Shown here one piece after another: positions 20,641 through 30,299 of a stretch of 64,000 nucleotides of DNA. The notes under the pieces were generated by a model. It was not told where the DNA came from. It did not search any database and worked only from the letters and a program-made list of their open reading frames with translations. Source of the stretch: Adiantum capillus-veneris (lineage: Eukaryota > Streptophyta > Polypodiopsida > Polypodiales > Pteridaceae); assembly GCA_014529385.2 (NCBI GenBank), contig CM043954.1, positions 98,416,747 through 98,480,746 on the forward strand, written 5' to 3'. Within the stretch, counting starts at the first letter, position 1. Every line of letters begins with the position of its first letter. Made by a program: the position numbers and the translations under genes.

Positions 20641-21010
20641 GAGCTTGCAGAAACTAGATCGGGGAGTGGACTTGAAGAAGGAAAAATCCAGCCCTTGATT
20701 ATAGAGGAACTCAAAAGTCATCAAAGAACAAGTGCGGAAGATCAAAGAAGAAGAGAAGCAACATAAGGCGAAGATGCCATTGTGGGTACTCGGTAGATGT
20801 AATCACGAAAACACAGAAGAAGGTAGATGAGGCTGAGAAATGGATAGAAGTCGCCAAGAAAGCGAAAGGGAAAGAAACAACAACCATCCCCACTCCCACA
20901 ATCATCAACATGACCCTAGAGGAATAGCAAAGGAGGAAGGCTAGAGCTTTACATGTACGAGTGACTGGTCTAAGAGACCGTGATAATGTGGAGGGGGAAG
21001 TCAAATGGAG
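20426..21010 (+). pseudogene. LINE ORF1-like remnant: coiled coil then RRM-like piece
   Basis: A frame from 20426 to 20698 is a charged, likely coiled-coil segment (RVEKEMKERKTEMEGWWKEK, EVQALREEVLASNESLQKL). It overlaps the end of the preceding LINE frame in another frame. Beyond it, after frameshifts, come KKVDEAEKWIEVAKKAKGKE and RALHVRVTGLRDRDNVEGEV. A coiled coil followed by such a block resembles L1-type ORF1 proteins. I infer a second LINE's 5' part here, but the family match is by impression only. Confidence 0.45.
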
Positions 21011-21393
21011 AGCATAGTTATACGGAACGGGAAATCAGAACAGGAAACGAGGAACAACAGCCGGTATGAAATGTCGTTCCCTGTTTCGGACACTCACGTC
21101 TAAAACACGGAACGGGGATTCGGAATGGGAAGCTAGATTGGAACGGGGAATGGTGACCTGAAAATGGCCATTCTCTGTAACTATGGTGGAGAGGGGCGAG
21201 GGGGTGTGGAGAGGGGCGAGAGCAAAGGAGAGGTGGAGAGGGGCTGGGTAGGAAACAGCAGACAAGAGCAAGAGACACAATGAGAACATAGTAGATAACT
21301 TGACTTGAATTGTCATAACGACAACACCGACAGCGATGACAAACTTCCTCCTACTGCGGTCCTTGGCAAGCTTACTAAGTTCAAAGGCTTTTA
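21011..21393. other. unassigned intron sequence with GGAACGGG words
   Basis: The words cggaacggg, ggaacgggga and similar recur between 21030 and 21160. The minus strand of the rest is a pyrimidine-rich shadow. Near 21370 cttactaagttcaaaggctt resembles cttacctaagttcaaaggac at 464-483. No gene is seen. Confidence 0.5.
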
Positions 21394-22647
21394 CTAAAGG
21401 GCCAACTGAGCAATCAACCTCTGTGACTTTACACCAGGTGTTGGCTCAGGTGGCTGATTGGGCTCAGTTACGGTAGAAACACAGGAAAAGGGTGTGACCT
21501 CAAGCAAAGGTTGAATAGGTAGTCCATAACAAGGCATAGACTTGGTAGCTTCCAACCACTCTAACAAATCTTCCTCTGGCCCGTCAGGTGGAGTAGGTTG
21601 TTCTTGTTCAGGGTTGGTTTCCATTGACAAAGAAATTTGTTGCACTACGGGATAATGCCTCCTTCTAGGCGAATGGGTTGCATTGGGGAGCGAGAAGTAT
21701 GTATCCACATTGCGTCGTTTCCCAATCATGAAGCGCTTCAGTGTGGCGTAACCACGGTCTACCGATGAGCAAAGGAAATCCGCCTCAACCTGGGGAAGAC
21801 AAAACACTACAAAATCCAGACTAAATGGAAAATCCTCCACTTGCAACTGCACCTTGTTGACTATGCCCAGAGGATAAACAGTTCTCTGGTCAGCCAAAGT
21901 CACTCTGAATGGGGCAGGTCGAGTAGGCTGTAGACCTAAAGCCAACATAGTGAACTCGGGCATCAAGTTGATGCCAAATCCACCATCCGCTATCATTCCT
22001 GAGAATTTTTGCCCCAAGACGTACACGGTGAGACGAGAATTTCTATAATCAGTGAGGGGAGCAGCGGGATGGGATATCATAAAGGACTCTGATGATTGCC
22101 TTGCGAGGTGCCCGCCACTTGGACCTGCTCTCGGGTAAAGTGACTGAATAACTGCATAGATGTCACTTCTAAAACTCACATCTAGCCGCAGCATGTCATA
22201 GAGGGACACTTGTTGGAAAGTGTTCTTCAAGATTGTCTCTGCTGTAAGCTTTTTCTTTCTACATGTGGTTCTTTTGCTACCTTGATCTGCTAGAGCTCGG
22301 CTACTGCTTCTAAGAAATCTTCATTGATATCTGCGAGTGGAGATAAGGAGCACTGCTTTCAAATGCTGGAAGCGAGGGACCCACTAGTGGAATACTAGGT
22401 GTAATAGTGAAACTTTTTGGAATGCTCAGACCGAGAGCTGCTCTCTGGGCCCAAGTGAGGACACCTGCGGGCTCCTCTACCAACAGTAGCTTGTATTGAG
22501 GAGTAATCACATGGACAGAAGGTGGCGGTTGAGGGATGGTGCTAACCGCTATCAAATTGATCTTGGGAAAGGTAAATTCATTTTGGCTTTCACTCGGGTT
22601 CAAACACGTAGATGCGGATCACTTTGGCCCAACATGCAGGATGCAAG
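21394..22647 (-). pseudogene. inverted gag/protease fragment of the E family
   Basis: The minus strand encodes NPSESQNEFTFPKINLIAVS, AQRAALGLSIPKS, KNTFQQVSLYDMLRLDV, a protease-like block GMIADGGFGINLMPEFTMLA with TRPAPFRVTLADQRTVYP, and LLEWLEATKSMPCYG. The same blocks occur in the same order on the plus strand in element E at about 30800-31950. A deletion and frameshift remove the IGRPWL motif of the E copy. Homology runs to about 22640, just before the LTR of E at 22648. Confidence 0.85.
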
Positions 22648-23006
22648 TGTGACGGATGGTGGTCTAGTGGACACCGTTGCCAGATCACCACCACCTCAGT
22701 TAGGAGATAGGTTTAGCTGGATTGGGATATCTCCAGCTGTTGGTGGCTCTTAGGAGATACATATGAGTGGTTGGTTCCAGTCGGGGATATGCATCATTAT
22801 CCACTTTTGCATGGTTTAGCATTGAGTCTTGGGTCCCGAGTCTGGGGCTCTCACGCCACTGGCACTCTCCCTGCACATTGGAGCCTCGACACCCCCATTG
22901 TACCTTGAGTCCTGAGCTTGGAGCTGTGTGTGCTGCCAGCCAGAGTTGTATGGTTCTTTGAGCTTGTCGAGTTCCATTGAGTTGAGTTCCATTGAGTGGA
23001 GTCTGC
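22648..23006 (+). mobile_element. first LTR of E, left part
   Basis: It starts tgtgacggatggtgg and matches 33743-34101 of the second LTR. It ends gagtctgc, where F is inserted. The last five bases, tctgc, are the left copy of the target-site duplication of F. Confidence 0.88.
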
Positions 23007-23059
23007 TGTCACAAAGTGATGACATGGCTACCGATAGCAAAAAACCTATTTTCTGCCAA

Positions 23060-23105
23060 AAACCCTAAAATTACTGCAAACCCTAATTTCTACCAAAAAC
23101 CCTAA
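23060..23105 (+). promoter_or_regulatory. cluster of telobox motifs in LTR U3
   Basis: Three exact AAACCCTAA words lie at 23060-23068, 23078-23086 and 23097-23105, and a fourth at 23402-23410. The 3' LTR has them at 28452-28460, 28471-28479, 28489-28497 and 28759-28767. In plants this word is the telo-box bound by Myb-type telomere-repeat-binding factors. Confidence 0.6.
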
Positions 23106-23232
23106 TTTTCGAAAATCGCGGAGGCGGAAAAAAAATATATTGTTTTTTTTTAGCGATGCAATTCCCTGCTTTTTGGCTTTGCAAGGAAATTGGAAGAGAG
23201 ATAAAGAGAGAATAGGCTTTAATTTTACTCTC

Positions 23233-23235
<3 letters not shown>

Positions 23236-23288
<53 letters not shown>
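23236..23288. repeat. (GA)n microsatellite inside the LTR
   Basis: About 27 GA units; the same place in the 3' LTR (28626-28644) has about nine to ten. Confidence 0.95.
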
Positions 23289-23290
<2 letters not shown>

Positions 23291-23604
23291 TGCTTTTGCT
23301 TTCAAGCTTTTGGGGCTCTGCTTTTGGGCATCCCTTGTAACATTTAAATATGCGGTGAGGGCCTCACTTCTCAGAGCATCTGGACGCAGAGTCTGAGAGT
23401 GAAACCCTAACTGCTCTTGTACTTTGACATTGATTAATACATAAAGACATACCAAAAGGGGCGCCAGTCTTTGGGGCCAATATCTCTAGGCACGGAACTC
23501 CGTCGGGCCAATGTAAATCTATTGTGATCTGTGAATTGTTCTGAAGTGGTTATTTGGTGTTGTCGCGATTGATTCTTGACTTGGAGTGTCCCAGTCTGTT
23601 ACAG

Positions 23605-23616
23605 TGGTATCAAAGC
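23605..23616 (+). other. primer-binding site, initiator tRNA-Met (F)
   Basis: It reads tggtatcaaagc, one mismatch from tggtatcagagc, one base after the LTR. Confidence 0.88.
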
Positions 23617-23673
23617 ACGACCGATTTCTCTTCTACGGGAAAGCTGGTCCCCAATTTTTTTTCCGCAGCACCT

Positions 23674-24531
23674 ATGGCTTCACGCAAGGATCAGTCGACT
23701 CCCTCTGCATCTGGAGATGCAGGCAGGGATCACAACGAAGATTCTAACAAAGAGTATGGCCCGCCTCGGCCTACTCAGGCAGAGCAAAGAGAGATGAAAC
23801 GTCGTCAATTGATTGGCGATGCAACAAAGATGATGCTCGGTTTTGCAAAGGATCCGAAATTGGCAAAATATATGAGCGAGACTTCTTTTCAAGAAGTGCA
23901 TGCGCAGTGGCAGAAAACCACTACACCACCCCTGAAACCCGCTCTCAAGAAACCTTCTGATCACAAACAGTATTCAGAGAAGGAATTACAAGAGGTGGTT
24001 GATGCACGGATTGCTCAGCTTTTTGACGCGCAAAAGAAAGCCAAAAAGCACGGCAAAAAGAAGAAGAAAAGCACTGACTTCCCGGGATATTTGGGCCGTC
24101 AGTCGACTTTTGACAAGGCAAAGAAACAGAAGAAGCATGCTCGATTTGAAGGAGTACCCAGTTCTTCTTCTTCTTCTTCTTCTTCTTACAGGTCTTCTAG
24201 CTCTTCAAATTCGAGCGAAGAATACAGAAAAGGTAAAAAGCAAAGCAAGAAACAAAGCTTCGGAAAGGGCAAGAAAAAGGCAAAGAAGGCTAAATCTCGC
24301 CCAAAGACTGACAGTTCTACTGAGGACTCGTCTACAGACAACTCAAATTCGGATGACGGAAACTTTTATGCGAACAAGAAGAATTTTTACAAAGCCAACC
24401 AATATGACTTTCTCGAAGATACAAGCAAGAAAGTCCGAGAGTTTAAGAAAGGTGGCCACTCGATCAAGTTTGATACTTTTTCAGGATACTTAGATGCTTC
24501 GAAGGCTTTGTCTTTTATACAGCAGTATTGA
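23674..24531 (+). pseudogene. gag N-terminal half (F)
   Basis: The frame opens at ATG 23674 (MASRKDQSTPSASGDAGRD) after the primer site and runs 285 codons. It has a predicted helical part (LIGDATKMMLGFAKDPKLAK), a Lys-rich part (KKAKKHGKKKKKSTDFPGYL), a Ser run and an acidic tract (TDSSTEDSSTDNSNSDDGNF). It ends prematurely at FIQQY because of a one-base insertion; copy B reads FIQQFDIAF there. The capsid-like half continues in the next frame. Confidence 0.87.
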
Positions 24532-24982
24532 CATCGCTTTCGCGGGAGGACGCTATTCAGAGCACTCCAAGATTCGGAGAGCTGCCTCTTGCTTTAAGGG
24601 GAATGCTCGTACTTGGTGGTCCACGCTTCTTTTAAACAAGACTGCGCCAGGTAAATGGCTAAAATTTAAGAAGCTTTTTATTTCTTCTTGGTTGACACAA
24701 GAATATGAACGAGATGTACGAGCTGCTTGGAACCGTCTTCGGATGACCAAGAAAGATACAATCAATGCTTACTGTGAAAGATTCTTGAGCTCTTTTCTAC
24801 CCGGCTCTTCATTCAAGAAGATCTCGTTCAGAGAAAAGATTGAGTGGTTTACCTTGGGTCTACCTACAGAGATCCGAGATCACTACTTGGAACAGAAGTC
24901 AGCTTCTATTCAGAAGTTGATGAGTCATGCGAAGCGGGGCTTTTGCCATTCACTCTGGCAGTCTGACCTACCCCACAGATGA
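24532..24982 (+). pseudogene. gag capsid-like half, Retrotrans_gag (F)
   Basis: It reads DIAFAGGRYSEHSKIRRAAS, CFKGNARTWWSTLLLNKTAP, then W..F..LF.SSWLTQEYERD and LGLPTEIRDHYLEQKS. The WW..L and F...F pattern marks the Retrotrans_gag domain. A frameshift near the end separates it from the zinc knuckle. Confidence 0.88.
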
Positions 24983-25006
24983 GGCCATGACACAACGAGC
25001 CGAACA

Positions 25007-25247
25007 CACTTCTGGGAATGAAAGTAGAAAGAAAAAGAGCAACCCAGAGAAAAAGGATGCACGACCCAAGCTTACTCCTGAGGAGAGAGCTCGCTTCATC
25101 AGAGAGGGAAAGTGCTTCGGATGCGGGGAACATGGACATATCTCCGCGAAGTGCCCTAAAAAGGCACAGATAGAACAGAACAATAAAGACGACGACAGGC
25201 CTGAGAGTTCGAGAGCAACTGAGGAACGTGGCAGAAAAGGCAGATAG
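25007..25247 (+). pseudogene. gag zinc knuckle (F)
   Basis: The frame shows a basic linker (KKKSNPEKKDARPKLTPEER) and an intact CCHC knuckle, GKCFGCGEHGHISAKCPKK, then an Arg/Glu-rich tail. This is the only family copy here with all four zinc ligands in one frame. Confidence 0.88.
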
Positions 25248-25329
25248 AAAAGCAGAACTGGTACCACATGGCGTGGGACCTGCACCAAATCTAATGAATG
25301 AAAGTACAAACTTTACCGCTTTTGTGGCA

Positions 25330-25620
25330 AAGTGAAGGATCAGGAAGCTCTTTTGAAGGAGCCAAGGCCAACTTCTTTTCACTTGGAATTGGCGGCTCGA
25401 TTTGGAATTACGCCCGACAGACTGACGCCACAGACGGAGGTAGTTCGATTGGCACCCGGATGGGATGTTGCCATTACACCGAGCATTGGAAAACTTCGTT
25501 TGCAATGACAGGGGTGTTCAGGGCACGCGAGTGACGTTCTACTCAGGATCCCTTGGTACCACAAGGACTATGCCGTGGTTGACTACCGGGCCGAGAAAGC
25601 GACTTTGATAAATGAAGGGA
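25330..25620 (+). pseudogene. aspartic protease remnant (F)
   Basis: Pieces of the protease are readable in different frames: ELAARFGITPDRLTPQTEVV, VAITPSIGKLRLQ and YHKDYAVVDYRAEKATLI. The Asp-Gly-Gly active-site block seen in copy C is degraded (SSFEGAKANFFS). Not functional. Confidence 0.7.
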
Positions 25621-25689
25621 TCAGAGAATTGTACTTGATGAACTCAGTTTCTTTACTCATTCTTTTGGGAGAGAATCGAACGATGGATA

Positions 25690-25931
25690 AAGGTTGAATA
25701 TGTTTTGACCTGATCAAAAGAACGCCAGAATTTTTCTCCACACTCATGCCGATTGCTTTTTAGAGGGCATGAAGATTAGACCATTGACCTGATACTTGGA
25801 AGCACGTCACCGAACCGGCCACCGAGTACAGACTGAAAAGATTATGAACCAAGTGAAAGACCTCTTGGAAAAGGGTCTTGTCCAGCCTAGTACTTCACCG
25901 TACTGCTCTCCACTGTTGCCCGATTTGAAGA
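25690..25931 (+). pseudogene. reverse transcriptase remnant, palm deleted (F)
   Basis: After a degraded N-terminal part the frame reads NQVKDLLEKGLVQPSTSPYC, then joins directly to PDLKNV, which belongs to the connection region after the palm. About 0.6 kb that copy C has between these points is absent, including the DD box. Confidence 0.83.
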
Positions 25932-26500
25932 ATGTGTTCGTACTACAGGCGGTTCATACGAAAGTTTGCAGAGGTTGCTTCCCCTTTGCATATCTTGATA
26001 CAGAAAGGAGTCCCTTTCTTGTGGGGATCCACAGAGGTGACTGCCTTCCAAACATTGAACAAGAAATTGACTACAGTACCAGATTTGACTTTGCCGGACT
26101 TGCAGAAGTCATTTGAAGTATATTGTGATGCTTGTGGTCGTAGTCTTGGTGCGGTCTTGATGCAAGAAGGCCATGTCATTGCTTGCGAGAGCCGATTGTT
26201 CTATGGGCCGGAGATGACAGCACAAATTTATAAGAAAGAGCTTTTGGCGGTTATCCATGCTCTTACTCAGTGGCGGCATTACCTACTCGGAGCAGATTTT
26301 ACTGTCTTTACATACCATCAGAGTTTGCGCTACTTCTTGTCATAGAAGCAGCTTTCGGAAAAGCAGATGCAGTGGGCGAACATCTTGTCACAGTTTCACT
26401 TCCAAATTGTCCATGTGCAAGGACAGACGAATGTGGTGGCAGATGCTTTGTCTCGGAAGCCGTTGGTTCTGGCTTTTTCCGCGATACATCATAGGAGCTT
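25932..26500 (+). pseudogene. RNase H (F)
   Basis: It contains FEVYCDACGRSLGAVLMQEG (Asp), IYKKELLAVIHALTQWRHYL (Glu) and NVVADALSRKP (Asp). The TDHQSL motif is TYHQSL, so one catalytic Asp is Tyr, and a stop follows at FLS. The second frame resumes at the QMQWANILSQFHFQIVHVQG segment. Confidence 0.87.
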
Positions 26501-27251
26501 CGAGGATATGGTCGACCAGTATGCCACAGATACAGATTTTGCAGATATTTTCACACGGATACGGGATGGGGAGACAGTAGTAGCAGGATACTCCCTTTGG
26601 GAAGGCTACTTGATGAGAAAAACCATGTTGTGCGTTACACAGCCATTGAGGGAAAAGGTTATGACTGAATGCCACTGTCCACCTTTTTACGGGTCACCGC
26701 GGCATTGCTACCACCATGAAAGGGGTAGAGAGATACCTCTTTTGGCCGAGACTCAAAAAGGATGTGGAAGTGTTTGTCCGCAGTATGTCAGAAGGTCAAG
26801 TTTGACAGGGGTGGGTGGATTGTTACAACCTTTACCCATATCCACCCACCCCTGGGAAAGTATTGCAATAGATTTCATTTTTTATCTCCCGAGAACACAG
26901 AATGATCACAATAATTTTCCAATTACATGGCACGTCTGAGATGATTGTCTCCGACAGAGACCCCAGATTTATGAGTTTGTTTTGGAAGGCAATTTGGGAA
27001 ACATTGGCACGAGGTTGCAGTTCTCGTTATCGTTCCACTTGCAGACTGACGGGCAATCTGAGATTGCCAATTCAGTGATTTTAGATTTATTGAAGTCTTG
27101 TATCTTGGATCAGAAGACTCAATGGAAAAAGAACTTACCTTTGGTGGAATTTGCCTACAATAACAAGATACACTCTTCGACGGGGAAGACGCCATTTGAG
27201 ATTGTTGAAAGTGCTACGAAGGTCCCATCCTTACTGAGCACGAAAGATTAG
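26501..27251 (+). pseudogene. integrase (F), internally deleted
   Basis: The zinc domain (MLCVTQPLREKVMTECHCP) is frameshifted before the Cys pair. SIAIDFIFYLPRTQ carries the first Asp. Roughly 110 bp is missing before MIVSDRDPRFMSLFWKA, read in another frame. The core ends FHLQTDGQSEIANSV and FAYNNKIHSSTGKTPFEIV. Confidence 0.85.
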
Positions 27252-27255
27252 ATAT

Positions 27256-27822
27256 TTGAAGCGGACGAATATTCGTTTGATTTGGATACAGCTTTTGCCA
27301 AGGTTCGCGAGACTTTGCAGAAGTCTCAAGAACGACAGAAAAAAGGAAGCGAATCGCCATCGTCGCGACTTGAAATTGAAGGAGGATGATTGGGTGCTCT
27401 TACATTTTGAGAAGGCACGCCTAAGAAAGAAAAAGGGAAAGGAGAGGCTTTTTCTAAAGCTTAGTATGCGATACTACGGACCTTTCCAGATTTCTAAAAA
27501 GATAAATGATGTCTCTTTCCGACTGAAACTGTCAGATACTTGGAGGATTCACAATGCATTCCATGTGGGTCTCTTGAAACCTTTTAAGGGTGATGTGCCT
27601 GATGATGGGGAGCCTGATGAGCAACCCGAAGTGGAAGAAAACGAGGAGACCTTTGTTCCTGAACAGATTTTGGCACATAGGGATACGAAGAAAGGTAAAG
27701 TCCGAAGGCGGTTCTTGGTTAAGTTCAAGAACTTTCCTGCATTTGATGCGAAGTGGATAGAGGAAGAGGACCTAGCAGATACTCCTCGGATTGTGAAACT
27801 TTACCTCGATGTTTTGGTTTAG
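27256..27822 (+). pseudogene. integrase C-terminus with chromodomain (F)
   Basis: An open 188-residue frame with ANRHRRDLKLKEDDWVLLHF, the GPY/F block MRYYGPFQISKKINDVSF, IHNAFHVGLLKPF, an acidic linker, and the chromodomain block ILAHRDTKKGKVRRRFLV then KFKNFPAFDAKWIEEEDLAD. It closely matches 10042-10605 of copy C and ends at the expected pol stop. Confidence 0.9.
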
Positions 27823-28232
27823 CATAGTCTACTCCAAACGGAACCCAAAAATTCAACTTGGCCGAAGATCTGGTGCAGTGGGATGCACAAGAGGGGAGTC
27901 ACTCCACTCCTTTGTCAACAGATGCCTTGATTTTGGTACTAAAGTCACTTATGTCTCTTTGAGCTTCAGGGATACTGAGAGCTGACAGTATTCTGCTGGA
28001 TGACTTTATGAAATGGAATTCCTGATAATGATACTGATTTGTTCTTGACTTCTTTTGAGTGCAGGAACTGATAGACGAAATGACTGCAGCATTTTGGTCT
28101 GATTGATCTCGAATAGACATGGTTGCAATAGGGGTTAGTCAATCGGACATCGACGAGGTCCCGATTTGACCTAGATGTGATTGCTAGCTACATTGCCGAT
28201 AAACCATGGTCTAAGATCCGAATGAATGTTGA

Positions 28233-28283
28233 ATGTCATGTGATGTCTAGTGATGTCCAGTGATGTCGTGTGATGTGACTGTC
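28233..28283 (+). repeat. TGATGTC short tandem repeat in 3' UTR (F)
   Basis: Five units of about 10 bp such as tgatgtctag and tgatgtccag. The reverse complement array is in copy C at 9572-9635. Confidence 0.8.
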
Positions 28284-28404
28284 AATTTGGTACATGTGCT
28301 AGATGTGTGTCCCTAGTACGTAGGTACTAACAGTCAGTGTCTGCTAAGACGGTTTATGGCTTTTGTCGGTTTTGCAAGCGTAATCGCGGTCGATTACAAT
28401 GCTT

Positions 28405-28417
28405 TCAAGAGGGGGTA
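28405..28417 (+). other. polypurine tract (F)
   Basis: It reads caagagggggta immediately before the 3' LTR. Confidence 0.75.
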
Positions 28418-28960
28418 CGTCACAAAGTGATGACGTGGCTACCGATAGCAGAAACCCTAATTTCTGCCAGAAACCCTAAAATTCCTGCAAACCCTAATTT
28501 CCGAAAATCGCGGAGGTGGAAAAAAAAAATTCTTTTTTTTGAGCGACGCAAATCCCTGTTTTTTTGGCTTTGCAAGGAAATTGGAAGAGAGATAAACAGA
28601 GAATATGCTTTATTTTTACTCTCATTGAGAGAGAGAGAGAGAGAATCTGGTTTTGCTTTCAAGCTTTTGGGGCTCTGCTTTTGGGCATCCCTTGTAACAT
28701 TTAAATATGCGGTGAGGGCCTCACTTCTCAGAGCATCTGGACACAGAGTCTAAGAGTGAAACCCTAACCGCTCTTGTACTTTGACATTGATTAATACATA
28801 AAGAAATACTGAAAGGGGCGCCAGTCTTTGGGGCCAATATCTCTAGGCACGGAACTCCGCCGGGCCAGTGTAAATCTATTGTGATCTGTGATTTGTTTTG
28901 AAGTGGTTATTTGGTGCTGTCGCGATTGATTCTTGACTTGAAGTGTCCAAGTCTGTTACA
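28418..28960 (+). mobile_element. 3' LTR of F
   Basis: It runs from cgtcacaaag (start TG mutated to CG) to ctgttaca, 543 bp. It matches the 5' LTR apart from scattered substitutions and the shorter GA tract. Confidence 0.92.
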
Positions 28961-29122
28961 TTTGCAGTTGTGTTTTGAGTCGTATCGTGTTTTGAGTCAT
29001 ATTTCGCTTCTGTGTTTTGAGTCATGTTCTTGTGTAATGTTTCTTCTGTTGGAGTGAGGTTTCATGCATACTGCACCGAGGAGCACCCACTCTAGAGAGC
29101 ACAACACCTTTTTCTCGCTACA
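28961..29122 (+). mobile_element. first LTR of E, right part (with target-site copy)
   Basis: Bases 28961-28965 (tttgc) are the right copy of the target site of F. The rest matches 34102-34262 of the second LTR, to the end ctcgctaca. Confidence 0.9.
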
Positions 29123-29136
29123 GGTGCTCTCATTTT

Positions 29137-29154
29137 TGGCACGCCCGGTGGGAC
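29137..29154 (+). other. putative primer-binding site of E
   Basis: The sequence tggcacgcccggtgggac follows the LTR end by 14 bases. Similar words occur at this place in plant gypsy elements. I cannot assign the tRNA from the sequence alone. Confidence 0.5.
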
Positions 29155-29483
29155 CTCAACAGAAGTCTCACTCGGTCGAAAGTCGAATCGAGGAGCTACC
29201 TGGTTTCAACTCTTTGTATCACTCGGTTTGTTTGCAGAGGTCTGGGCTTCCCTTGGTCCGGTCTAGTTTTCCCTCGACCGGCTTAGTTTTCAACCAGCTC
29301 GTCTAGACCTACTTGTCTAGTCTCTCGTCCTAGTCTAGTAGTCTCTGGGCTGGGTCTAGTCCTCTCTCGTCCAAGTCTAGCCAGGAGGTCCAATCACTCG
29401 CCTTGGTCTAGTGGAGTCTGGACCAGTGTGCAGTAAGTTAAAGTTCTTCGTGCCCAAAGCTTGGGTGGGCTTTTGGTTACTGC

Positions 29484-30167
29484 ATGACACATACGAGCCA
29501 GTCAAAAGAGCAACAAAGCCCCCTACTAAGTCCTTTGAAGTACTACCACAGGAAGCGTCAAGTTTCAACCCTTCGTGCCAAGCAGAAGTACACCAACCCC
29601 ATTACCCCTACCTTCCCCCTCAACCAGTTCTACACCTCCCCAATAACCCCCAACAATAAACTTCTCATCCACTGTGTTACAGCAAGCTCCAGAACAACAA
29701 GCTCTTACACAGACAACTCTTACTCCTACAAGCTCACAAGCGTTCTAGCTAAGGTGAATATTAAGTTTCCGACTTTCAAGGGTCTCTCCACAAAGGATGC
29801 TCACGACCATGCCCGGCGGTTTGTTTCTCTCTACAGAGGTCATGGCCTCAACCGAGAAGATGCCTAGTTAGTACTCTTCCCATCTACCTTGGATGGCTTA
29901 GCAGACAAGTGGTACACTCAGTATGCTGAGAACCACTTTGCGACTTGGGCCACTTTACAACATCAGTTTTGTGAAGCTTTTAGACCAGGGGACTTCCAAC
30001 CTGACACCACTCTAGAGGAGTTTGTCGCGGCTTCTACTAGGATAGAAGGAGCTAGGAAGCTGTCCACCGACTCCCCTCAGGTAGAGACCTCCTCAATGTT
30101 TTTGGAAAGTCTTTCTGATCCTTTAACTTCTTTACGCAGGGAACTAGGAGCCCTAAAGTTACAGTGA
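29484..30167 (+). pseudogene. gag (element E)
   Basis: One frame, interrupted by a single stop at about 29865, contains VNIKFPTFKGLSTKDAHDHA, FVSLYRGHGLNRED, then LDGLADKWYTQYAENHFATW and LQHQFCEAFRPGDF. The D.A..WY....E....W..L...F pattern is that of Retrotrans_gag. It ends with a predicted helical tail (SLSDPLTSLRRELGALKLQ). It is a different gag family from B, C and F. Confidence 0.85.
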
Positions 30168-30299
30168 GCTCTTCAAGAGGAGAGGTCCTTCTCTCTTAGA
30201 CAGGAGAAGCCTCCACATCACGAGGCTTTGGAACAGATCAAGCGTGAGCTAGAAGAGCTCAAATCTCAACAGGAGACTAAGGCTGGTTTGGTGTATTTC

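Larger units (their letters stand above)
23007..23603 (+). mobile_element. 5' LTR of F
   Basis: It runs from TGTCACAAAG to CTGTTACA, 597 bp. It contains four AAACCCTAA boxes, a GA microsatellite of about 27 units (23236-23288), a TATA-like tttaaata (23343-23350) and the tctcagagcatctggacgca block. The 3' LTR is 54 bp shorter, in part because of the GA tract. Confidence 0.92.
23007..28960 (+). mobile_element. Ty3/gypsy chromovirus F, full length with both LTRs
   Basis: F has a 5' LTR (23007-23603), Met primer site, gag, CCHC, protease, a remnant of RT, RNase H, integrase, chromodomain, 3' untranslated region, polypurine tract and a 3' LTR (28418-28960). The flanking 5-bp direct repeat is tctgc/tttgc, and the uninterrupted site is preserved in the second LTR of E (gagtctgcagttgcg). 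The RT palm is deleted (join near 25918) and about 110 bp of the integrase core is missing (near 26910). F is thus non-autonomous, and younger than E. Confidence 0.92.

Noticed and set aside
20426-20698. Host coiled-coil gene
   Set aside because: It overlaps a LINE ORF2 frame and is followed by an ORF1-like block with frameshifts, so a retroelement origin is more likely.
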